DNA of 10,185 nt from NCBI GenBank assembly GCA_031277075.1, contig JAISLV010000013.1, forward strand, positions 1 through 10,185, written 5' to 3'. The DNA is from Endomicrobium sp. (GTDB lineage: Bacteria; Elusimicrobiota; Endomicrobiia; Endomicrobiales; Endomicrobiaceae). The notes beneath the pieces were generated by a model, which saw only the letters and a program-made list of their open reading frames with translations, was not told where the DNA came from and searched no databases. A program made the position numbers and the translations under genes. The first letter of the stretch is position 1; each line of letters begins with the position of its first letter. Shown here in pieces: positions 1 to 5,993 of the stretch.

Positions 1-949
1 CGACAGTTTTAATTTTAAATTTGCGGTAATTCTTTTTGTCGGGCAAGGCGTTTGTAAAACGAACCATAGACGCCACAGGGTCTGTTCCTTGAATATTAGA
101 ATTGTCAAAACCTTCTATCGCCGCGGGCATATTTTTTAAGCCCAGCTCTTTTTTTAGTTCGGCAAGCGAATCGGCTCTTTCTACGCTTGCGTTCATCTCT
201 TCTTTACTCATTTCGCTTATCATCACTCTTTCGCCCATTCTTTGAAGAGCGTAGATGCGGTCTCTTACTAAGGCGGCTTCTTCGTATTTCATCCGCGCGC
301 TAAGCTCAAGCATATTCTCTTGCCAGCGGTCTTCAAGTTTTTTAAGTTTCCCGTTTAAAAAAAGCTCCGCATATTTTACTTTTTCTTTATAATCTTTTGA
401 AGTAATTTTTCCCATACAGGGCGCGTCGCACATTTGAGTGTGCGCGTAAAGGCAGGATTTTACTTTTTTTTCGTCGGGCAAGCTGTCTTGTAAAAATTCA
501 AGTTTGCACGGACGCAGCCTAAAAAGCGCGGTAAGCCAGCGGACAAGTTTTTTAATGTAAAAAACCTGCGGATAAGGTCCAAAATAGAGCGCGCCGTCTT
601 TAATTTTTTTTCTTGTAAAACACAAACGCGGGAAATCTTCGCCGATGGAAAGTTTTACGTAAGGGTAAGATTTGTCGTCTTTCCACATTGCGTTGAAGTA
701 TGGTTTTGCTTTGTTGATAAGCTGCCTTTCTACAATTAACGCTTCTCGTTCAGACGCGCAAAGAATATAGTCAATTTTACGCATAGCCGTAATTATAGAC
801 GTAGCTTTTGAATTAATATCGGCGTTAAAATAAGACGACAATCTATCTTTAAGGCTTTTAGCTTTTCCGATATAAATAATATTTCCTATAGCGTCGCGCA
901 TAATATAGACGCCGGGTAGTTTTGGCGTGTTTTCAAGATATTTGTTCAT
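1..949 (-). CDS. uvrC: UvrABC system protein C (excinuclease subunit), N-terminal 316 residues, cut by window edge
   Basis: UvrC makes the two incisions around a DNA lesion after UvrAB damage recognition. The reading frame is open to the left edge, so the C-terminus is missing. A GIY-YIG nuclease domain is clear: GVY at residues 13-15, YIG at 26-28, R36, and the likely metal-binding E74. C148, C166, C174 and C178 match the iron-sulfur cysteine pattern of UvrC. A UVR motif (YEEAALVRDRI) starts at Y222. The RNase H-like second nuclease domain then begins almost at once, with EGFDNSNIQG and the expected catalytic Asp at D282. In well-known UvrC proteins this Asp lies around residue 365-400, so about 90-110 central residues are absent. 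The ATG at 949 fits the usual UvrC N-terminus, but no clear Shine-Dalgarno site precedes it. The gene follows the DUF4230 gene by 77 bp and may be co-transcribed with it. Confidence 0.97.
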   Translation of the reverse strand, partial: MNKYLENTPKLPGVYIMRDAIGNIIYIGKAKSLKDRLSSYFNADINSKATSIITAMRKIDYILCASEREALIVERQLINKAKPYFNAMWKDDKSYPYVKLSIGEDFPRLCFTRKKIKDGALYFGPYPQVFYIKKLVRWLTALFRLRPCKLEFLQDSLPDEKKVKSCLYAHTQMCDAPCMGKITSKDYKEKVKYAELFLNGKLKKLEDRWQENMLELSARMKYEEAALVRDRIYALQRMGERVMISEMSKEEMNASVERADSLAELKKELGLKNMPAAIEGFDNSNIQGTDPVASMVRFTNALPDKKNYRKFKIKTV

Positions 950-1026
950 TTGCGTTTGCCGTAAAATATTTAAAGTTTTGAAACAAAAAAACAATCGCGC
1001 TTTAGCGGCTTTATTTAAGCGTCCGT

Positions 1027-1626
1027 CTACTGCCATTCAAAAACTATTTCGTATTTGCCTTTTATGCCCGGCGCGCTTTTTAACAGCGCGGAAATTTGTT
1101 CTTCGGCAAATTTTCTAGCTTGAATATAAAGCCCGCGGTTTTGCCTTGCTTTAAGCTCCATTTCTTTTTTGTTAATTTTTTGTATATTGTTTGCGTCGGT
1201 TAAAGTGTATTTGTTGAATATGCTTGTCTTTTCGTCGTATAGGCTGAAAGTTTCAGGGTAAATTTCGTGCGAGAGAATTTTAATTTTAGGCAAATGTAAA
1301 ATTATATTGTTATACGATACGTCAACTTTAATGTCTTTGCAGTCAAAGCCCATTTTAATAGTTCCGTCTATAGTATAAATGGCTTTCTTTTCCGTAAGAG
1401 GAATAGGAATAGAAAACAACTGCGCGGCTTCAGAATGAGTTATCACCGAAGAATACTGGTATAAAAGGCTGGTATATTCTGCCGCAGGCAAAACTTCTTT
1501 AACCGTAGCGTTAATATTTACCTGCGCCTCTTTATCAACAATTTTTCCGCTGAAAACTTTTGCCCCGATAAATACGCCGCAGCCAAGAATTAACGCAACA
1601 ATAATAAGCATTGCTAAGTATTTCAT
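1027..1626 (-). CDS. DUF4230 domain-containing membrane-anchored protein (199 aa)
   Basis: The protein starts with a short lysine-led N-terminus and one hydrophobic segment (about residues 4-24). A predicted extracytoplasmic domain follows. The pattern VKEVLPAAEYTSLLYQYSSV, then a TIDGTIKMGFD strand, an LPKIKILSHEI turn, and SLYDEKTSIFN is the signature of the DUF4230 family, whose function is unknown. The frame is open 41 codons further upstream to 1749. The ATG at 1626 is preferred because GGAGGG lies 5-6 nt before it and the hydrophobic anchor begins immediately after it, whereas the upstream stretch is Cys/Gly-rich and made of hairpin-forming DNA. The gene lies between an ABC-F ATPase gene and uvrC on the same strand. 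The family assignment is firm, but no biochemical role can be given. Confidence 0.9.
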   Translation of the reverse strand: MKYLAMLIIVALILGCGVFIGAKVFSGKIVDKEAQVNINATVKEVLPAAEYTSLLYQYSSVITHSEAAQLFSIPIPLTEKKAIYTIDGTIKMGFDCKDIKVDVSYNNIILHLPKIKILSHEIYPETFSLYDEKTSIFNKYTLTDANNIQKINKKEMELKARQNRGLYIQARKFAEEQISALLKSAPGIKGKYEIVFEWQ

Positions 1627-1763
1627 ATTTTCCCTCCATGCTCTAAAGCCGTTAGTCATATCCGAATGATATGCCTTCTTGCCGTTGCCGCCGCTATACC
1701 TAAGCGTCTGCGCATCCGCGCAGTCTACGCAGCCGCATTCTTTACTCATTTATATATTATAAA
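1627..1763. other. Gene-free leader between the folded element and DUF4230, with two perfect hairpins
   Basis: Two perfect hairpins are visible. At 1708-1723, CTGCGC and GCGCAG enclose a 4-nt loop. At 1657-1673, CATATC and GATATG enclose a 5-nt loop. The stretch is open in the frame of the DUF4230 gene, but its Cys- and Gly-rich translation (from 1749) does not resemble the family. On the minus strand it would be the 5' leader of DUF4230. I see no convincing promoter in it. Confidence 0.45.
1631..1637 (-). promoter_or_regulatory. Strong Shine-Dalgarno site deciding the DUF4230 start
   Basis: On the minus strand the sequence GGAGGGA stands 4 nt before the ATG at 1626. It is one of the three clear ribosome binding sites in this window, and it argues against the in-frame upstream start at 1749. 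Confidence 0.8.
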
Positions 1764-1888
1764 TTTTAGAGACGACCATTGACAAGCTGTAAATTTGCGG
1801 CTGCAATATATTCGCAGGTTGGCGCTTCCGGAGTCCCGGTAGTACGCGACCTGCCTTTTTATGCCCTTATAATTGCGGGTCTCTAAAA
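1764..1888. other. 125-bp folded element bounded by a 10-bp inverted repeat; candidate structured RNA or miniature repeat
   Basis: The ends are a perfect inverted repeat, TTTTAGAGAC (1764-1773) and GTCTCTAAAA (1879-1888). It is extended inward by CC (1776-1777) pairing with GG (1877-1878) across a 2-nt bulge. Inside are a small hairpin TTGC/GCAA (1795-1806) and a long arm: GCAGGT (1814-1819) with ACCTGC (1849-1854), then GCG/CGC, CT/AG, and CCGG-AGTC-CCGG at the tip. On the plus strand the arm is followed by C and five Ts (1855-1860), so it could also act as a plus-strand terminator. The closing stem, open middle and terminal arm recall 6S RNA architecture, but I recognise no conserved 6S, SRP, RNase P or riboswitch motif. 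No target-site duplication is evident, so a miniature mobile element is possible but unproven. Confidence 0.45.
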
Positions 1889-1895
1889 ACCCTTT

Positions 1896-3335
1896 TCAAA
1901 TCTTTTTTAATTCTACAAAATCTGCGACGTTGATTTCTTCTAGGAAATGCCTCTCATGCGATATTACAAGCATTGCGCCCGGGTATTGTCTTAATACCTG
2001 CGCCGCGTGGAGTTTTGTTTGCAGGTCTATATTGTTTGTTATTTCGTCTAAAAGCAAAAGTTTCGGCGTTTTTGCAGCTATTACGGCAAGCGAAAGCCTC
2101 GCTCTTTCGCCGCCTGAAAGAAAAATATTTTTCTTATTTACCTCTTCGTTTTTTCTAAACAAAAAATCGTTTAAAAAATCGCGTATTTCAACAATCGTTT
2201 TATTTTGCAATAAGTCAGATACGGTTTCTAAAACAGTTTTATCGTCGTCTAAATTCTTGTAATACTGGTCTAAATAGCCTATTTCTTCTTTTGCGGGCGC
2301 GTCCCAAATTCCCGTCTTTATAATTTCAGGCGCGTCTAATATCGCTTTAAATAGAGTTGTTTTCCCAGAACCGTTATCGCCAGTTACGGCAAGTCGCCGT
2401 CCGCCTGAAAGAGAAATATTGATATTTTGCAAGACGGCGGTCTGTTTTGCGCCGCCGCTTTCGCTTTCAGCTTTATAAGCCGCGCCGCCGCCGCTTATAT
2501 ATAAAACGTTTTTTGAACCCGCGTCTTTTGCCGAAAGCGAAAATTTAGGCTTAATTATTTCAGGCAGGCGCAAAGAAGACAAGCGTTCGTTTAAAGAGTT
2601 CCGTTTTTCATTAATATTGCCTTTATTTTTACCGCTCGTTTTTTCTGCTGAGCTTTGCTTTAAATCGCCTACCGCCGGCAGCCATCTTTTGTTTTTTATA
2701 AGTTTTTCGCCGCGTTTTTTACTTTTTGAAGCGCGCTCCTGTTCTTTCATAAGAGCGTTATGCGCCTCTTTCTTTTCTTTATTTAGCGAATGTATTTCAT
2801 ATTCTAATTCTTGCCTTTGCTGTGAAACGGAACGTTTGTAATCGTCGTATTTTCCGCTAAAAGTTCTAACCGCTCCGCCGTCTATGCTCCAAAACGCGCC
2901 GATAGAAGCTCTTAGCAATTCCTCGTCGTGCGAAACTACTATAAGCGTCCCTTTGTAAAATTCCAGCATTTTAACAAGCGACTTTCTGTTTTTTAAATCA
3001 AGATGATTAGTCGGTTCGTCTAACAGCAAAACGTCGGGGCGGCTTGCAAGCGCGGCGCTTAAAGCTCTGTTAAACTTTTCCCCTCCGCTTAAATTTTCAT
3101 AATCGTAAATCAACTGGGAAACGTAACCAAAAACGATATTTGAATTGTTTTGAACTTCGCCTTCAGACGGTTCCATATCGCCCTTGATAATTTTTAAAAG
3201 CGACGATTTGCCGCAGCCGTTATTGCCGATAACAGCAATACGGTCGCCGTTTTGAATTTGAGCGCTAAAATCCTCAAAACAAATTTTGTTAGGATAAAAC
3301 AAAGAGATATGATTTAAAAATATAGGTTTATGCAT
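1896..3335 (-). CDS. ABC-F family ATPase, compact and ribosome-protection-like (479 aa)
   Basis: This is a soluble protein with two ABC nucleotide-binding domains and no membrane segment, as in ABC-F proteins, which bind the ribosomal E site. NBD1 has Walker A GNNGCGKS (37-44), Q74, signature LSGGE (82-86), Walker B with E107 in LLLDEPTNHLD, and H136. Only seven residues separate Q74 from the signature, a very short helical region like that of the Vga and Msr resistance proteins. A charged linker (about 170-260) joins the domains. NBD2 has Walker A GDNGSGKT (319-326), LSGGE (406-410), E431 in an unusual LLLLDEITNNID, and H460. A Gly/Ser-rich stretch at about 282-300 interrupts the start of NBD2. 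The gene lies 41 bp after murJ and probably shares its transcript. ABC-F membership is certain. Antibiotic resistance is only an inference, and a housekeeping translation factor is equally possible. Confidence 0.92.
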   Translation of the reverse strand: MHKPIFLNHISLFYPNKICFEDFSAQIQNGDRIAVIGNNGCGKSSLLKIIKGDMEPSEGEVQNNSNIVFGYVSQLIYDYENLSGGEKFNRALSAALASRPDVLLLDEPTNHLDLKNRKSLVKMLEFYKGTLIVVSHDEELLRASIGAFWSIDGGAVRTFSGKYDDYKRSVSQQRQELEYEIHSLNKEKKEAHNALMKEQERASKSKKRGEKLIKNKRWLPAVGDLKQSSAEKTSGKNKGNINEKRNSLNERLSSLRLPEIIKPKFSLSAKDAGSKNVLYISGGGAAYKAESESGGAKQTAVLQNINISLSGGRRLAVTGDNGSGKTTLFKAILDAPEIIKTGIWDAPAKEEIGYLDQYYKNLDDDKTVLETVSDLLQNKTIVEIRDFLNDFLFRKNEEVNKKNIFLSGGERARLSLAVIAAKTPKLLLLDEITNNIDLQTKLHAAQVLRQYPGAMLVISHERHFLEEINVADFVELKKI

Positions 3336-3376
3336 AAAATTTTTCCGTAAAGCCGCGTCAAAATCCGATTAAAAAT

Positions 3377-4984
3377 TTATTTTTTTAATATTTGAACAAA
3401 GCCTTTCAGCTCTTGCGATTTTAAGATTTTTGCAGTTATGAAAAAAACCGACGCGCCCGCAAATATTGATACGGGAACGGATATAAACGCGTTTTGAGAT
3501 ACTTTGCAGGCGTAAAACGCGGTTATCGCGGTCAGTATTGAGGCGGCAAAAGATTTCGCAAAAGAAAAAAACATTTTTGTAAGCCCGATTTTTCCAAGCC
3601 TTTTTTTAAGCCAGAAAATGAGAAGCAAGAGATTGAAATAAGACGCCAAAGCCGTAGCAAGCGCCAAACCTCCGACGTCTAAAAACCTCATTAAAACTAC
3701 GCATAAAACAACATGCAAAAGCATTGAATATGCGGCGGCTTTTACGGGCGTTTTTGTGTCTTGGAAAGAATAAAAGGCGTTTGCAAAAATTTTTGCCATA
3801 GCGTAAGACGGAAGCCCGAGCGAATAAAAAAATAAAGCTCTGTTCGTCGCAAGCGAAGCGGCGGCGTCAAACCTGCCGTGTTCAAACAGCAATTTTACTA
3901 TTGGAAGCCCTATGACCATAAGACCCGCCATAGCGGGAAGCAAGGCAAAAACCGAAAACCTTATTGAATAATTAAGGGAATTCTTAAAAGACGCAAAATC
4001 TTTTTGCGCATATGCCTTTGACATTGCGGGCAGAGAAACCGAAGCGAAAGCAAGCCCGAAAATCGCCAAAGGAAGCTGCATAAGCCTGTTTGAATAGTAA
4101 AGCGCGGTAATTGACCCGCTTGCCAAAAAAGACGCGCAAATAGTGTCTACAAAACTGTTTATCTGGTCTACGGAAAGCCCGATTATTGACGGAATCATTA
4201 AAAACGCTATTTTTTTAATTCCCGGGTGTTTGTAAAACGCCGCAGCGGGCTGCAAAGAGCGCAGTTGTAATTCAGGCTGCGCGTCTTCTTCTTTGTTTGC
4301 GATTCGTATTTTAAATTGCGGCTTTAAAGTCCAGCCTAGACTTTTCAATTTCGGGTATTGAATAAAAAAGTGCGCCGCGCCGCCAGCTATTACGCTTATT
4401 GCAAGCCCTTTTATTTGATTGGTTGAAATTAAATAAGGCGCGACGGCAAGCATATAAAAGATTTCAGCCATAGAAAGAACCGACGGAGCAAAAGCGGGAA
4501 GAAAGAAAGATTGAAGCGTATTTAAAATCGCAAGCAGAAAAGCCGCAATGCATATAAAACATATAAACGGAAACATCAGCCTTGTAAGTTCTACGGTCAG
4601 ACGCATTTTTTCAGGATCGTCGGTAAAACCCCAAGCTATTATTTTTACAAAGATAGGAGCAAAAAATACGCCGACAATACACACTACTATAAGAACCGCA
4701 AGCAGCATAGTAAAAACGGCGTTTAAAAAATTTTGAGTTTCGCTTCTATCTTTTGAGTGGAGATACCCGCTAAACACAGGAATAAAAGCTGCGGAAAAAG
4801 AGCCTTCGCCAAAAACTCTGCGGAAAAGATTCGGTATGCGAAAAGCCGCGTAAAAAGCGTCGGCAAACATTCCCGCGCCGAATAAATTTGCCACAAGCAT
4901 ATCGCGCGCATAGCCTAATATGCGCGACAACATTGTGCCAAAAGCCGCCTTTCCCGCATTCTTTGTAAGTTGTTTGTTTTCCAT
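3377..4984 (-). CDS. murJ: Lipid II flippase MurJ (MviN/MVF family), 535 aa
   Basis: MurJ moves the peptidoglycan precursor lipid II from the inner to the outer face of the cytoplasmic membrane. The N-terminus carries the family hallmarks: SRILGYARD, the ADAFYAAFRIPNLFRR segment, and FGEGSFSAAFIPVF. Residues R21, R27, D42 and R55 match the essential cavity residues R18, R24, D39 and R52 of the E. coli protein with a constant offset of three. Hydrophobic segments run throughout, consistent with the 14-helix fold, and a polar loop (about residues 228-250) lies mid-protein. The length is typical. The start at the ATG at 4984 gives the expected N-terminus, with only a weak upstream AGGA. The gene lies between the beta-barrel gene and the ABC-F gene on the same strand. 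No promoter is obvious in the 131-bp gap before it, so it may be read from the upstream gene. Confidence 0.98.
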   Translation of the reverse strand: MENKQLTKNAGKAAFGTMLSRILGYARDMLVANLFGAGMFADAFYAAFRIPNLFRRVFGEGSFSAAFIPVFSGYLHSKDRSETQNFLNAVFTMLLAVLIVVCIVGVFFAPIFVKIIAWGFTDDPEKMRLTVELTRLMFPFICFICIAAFLLAILNTLQSFFLPAFAPSVLSMAEIFYMLAVAPYLISTNQIKGLAISVIAGGAAHFFIQYPKLKSLGWTLKPQFKIRIANKEEDAQPELQLRSLQPAAAFYKHPGIKKIAFLMIPSIIGLSVDQINSFVDTICASFLASGSITALYYSNRLMQLPLAIFGLAFASVSLPAMSKAYAQKDFASFKNSLNYSIRFSVFALLPAMAGLMVIGLPIVKLLFEHGRFDAAASLATNRALFFYSLGLPSYAMAKIFANAFYSFQDTKTPVKAAAYSMLLHVVLCVVLMRFLDVGGLALATALASYFNLLLLIFWLKKRLGKIGLTKMFFSFAKSFAASILTAITAFYACKVSQNAFISVPVSIFAGASVFFITAKILKSQELKGFVQILKK

Positions 4985-5011
4985 AATAAAAAATTATCCT
5001 AAAGCAGTAAA

Positions 5012-5051
5012 AAAGCAGCTAAGAAGTTAAGCGGCTAGGCAACTAAGCAAC
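5012..5051. repeat. 8-bp tandem repeat, five degenerate units
   Basis: Five contiguous 8-bp units are visible on the plus strand: AAAGCAGC, TAAGAAGT, TAAGCGGC, TAGGCAAC and TAAGCAAC (consensus TAAGCARC). Together they fill exactly 40 bp. They lie in the 131-bp gap between murJ and the beta-barrel gene, outside any coding frame. The rest of that gap (4985-5011 and 5052-5115) shows no clear terminator or promoter. Confidence 0.7.
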
Positions 5052-5115
5052 AGCGTAAACGACGGCAACTACAGATGTGCTTTTCCCTTCGTAATTTTTC
5101 CATCAAAAAACTTGT

Positions 5116-5799
5116 TTAAAAACGCCAGCCTATTGTCATATTAAATTGGTGTTCAAATTTGTCAAACTCTTGTTTTTCAACGATTACATTTTTCCTTAAA
5201 ATACGAAGTCTCCTTTCGTCAAACGTTATGCCTGAATTTGCCAAAAAGCGATACCCGAAATCTAAAAAACAGCTTCTTACAAAATTTACAGTAATGCCAG
5301 TTCCTATTCCTGCGGCAAAAGCGGTTTTAGACTCTGAATGGGAGTCGGGAATGCCTTCTATGTCTCGTCCGTTATGCGTAGTAGGGTCAAAACTTTCCGA
5401 ACCAGTTATTGATAATAATCCTAAACTTGGTCCAAAACGCAAATCTATTTTTCTTGATACTTTCGCCACGAAATTCCAAGAAAATAAAACCTCTACCGAC
5501 GTATAGTCGTAATTTATGTCTCCTTTAAACTCGTCATAATACGGATAACGTCCATAACGAAACTCGCCTATTTTACCCGCGCCGTAAAAACCTACGTTAA
5601 CTTCAGCTGTCAAAAGATTATGCCGCGACGGATAATATCCAAAACTCGTTCCCCCGCCGACAAAAACTTCCCCTATAGAACTTCCGATCAATCCCAAAGT
5701 TAGAAACATATTTTTACTGCGCTGTTCAAAAACGTCTTGAGCGTAAGCGGGCAAAACAAGCGCGGCGCACAAAAACAAAACCGATAAAACTTTTTTCAT
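5116..5799 (-). CDS. Outer membrane beta-barrel protein with signal peptide (227 aa)
   Basis: The product begins with a textbook signal peptide: KK, a hydrophobic core of about 14 residues, and a likely cleavage after AYA at residue 20. The mature part alternates polar and hydrophobic/aromatic residues in strand-like stretches rich in Gly and Tyr, such as GGTSFGYYPS, EVNVGFYGAG, KIDLRFGPSLGLLS and CFLDFGYRF. It ends in NMTIGWRF, a C-terminal aromatic residue typical of substrates of the BAM outer-membrane assembly machinery. The size suggests an 8-10-strand barrel of the OmpA/OmpW type, but I cannot assign a specific family or ligand. The ATG at 5799 is chosen because GGGAGG lies 5-6 nt upstream and the signal peptide starts there. 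An upstream in-frame TTG at 5940 is rejected. The gene has its own predicted promoter and a long leader. Confidence 0.88.
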   Translation of the reverse strand: MKKVLSVLFLCAALVLPAYAQDVFEQRSKNMFLTLGLIGSSIGEVFVGGGTSFGYYPSRHNLLTAEVNVGFYGAGKIGEFRYGRYPYYDEFKGDINYDYTSVEVLFSWNFVAKVSRKIDLRFGPSLGLLSITGSESFDPTTHNGRDIEGIPDSHSESKTAFAAGIGTGITVNFVRSCFLDFGYRFLANSGITFDERRLRILRKNVIVEKQEFDKFEHQFNMTIGWRF

Positions 5800-5976
5800 A
5801 CTGCCTCCCTTTGACGACTTGCTTTCTCTATATTCAGATTTTATCTTTTCGGCGTTTTGCAAAAATCTGTATTTTTTTAATGAATACAGGCGGCAGATAA
5901 AATCGCTTTTTGCCTTTATTTTCGCTTTTGCCTTGCGCAAAGCATAGAAAACGAGCGCGCGGCTGACCGCAATTTA
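5800..5976 (-). promoter_or_regulatory. Long 5' leader of the beta-barrel gene with two mutually exclusive folds
   Basis: If transcription starts about 7 nt after the -10 box, this leader is roughly 177 nt long. In fold A, 5837-5845 pairs with 5896-5904 (9 bp, GATTTTATC/GATAAAATC) and encloses a 7-bp hairpin, 5867-5873 with 5883-5889 (CTGTATT/AATACAG). In fold B, 5835-5842 pairs with 5862-5869 (8 bp, CAGATTTT/AAAATCTG). Fold B uses bases from both stems of fold A, so the two exclude each other. The folds end about 35 nt before the start codon, close to the Shine-Dalgarno site (5803-5808). Regulation by switching is inferred. The region is AT-rich, so chance pairing is possible. Confidence 0.4.
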
Positions 5977-5982
5977 TATGCA

Positions 5983-5992
5983 ATTATATCAA
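5983..5992 (-). promoter_or_regulatory. Extended -10 promoter of the beta-barrel gene
   Basis: The minus strand reads TTGATATAAT, a perfect TATAAT -10 box with the TGn extension. No good -35 hexamer stands 17 nt upstream (CGGAAA), which is common for extended -10 promoters. It lies just beyond the miaA stop codon. The same 11-mer, with one more T, precedes the prohibitin-family gene. Confidence 0.6.
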
Positions 5993-5993
5993 A

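Noticed and set aside
950..1026. Possible terminator between DUF4230 and uvrC (U-run near 980-986 on the minus strand)
   Set aside because: The only stem before the U-run is about 4 bp (CGCT/AGCG) and poorly spaced, too weak to support.
1764..1888. tRNA, tmRNA, SRP RNA or a known riboswitch in the folded element
   Set aside because: No T-loop GGTTCGA-type motif, SRP GGAAG core in the proper context, tmRNA ends or known aptamer signature could be found on either strand.
1873..2262. 129-codon plus-strand frame antisense to the ABC-F gene
   Set aside because: The opposite strand encodes the NBD2 motifs of a clear ABC-F protein. The Ser/Phe-rich translation is typical of an antisense shadow.
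5159..5506. 115-codon plus-strand frame antisense to the beta-barrel gene
   Set aside because: It has no ribosome binding site or family resemblance. The minus strand has a signal peptide, a strong Shine-Dalgarno site and barrel strands.
5800..5940. N-terminal extension of the beta-barrel protein (47 residues from a TTG)
   Set aside because: It would bury the signal peptide. The Shine-Dalgarno site lies directly before the internal ATG at 5799.
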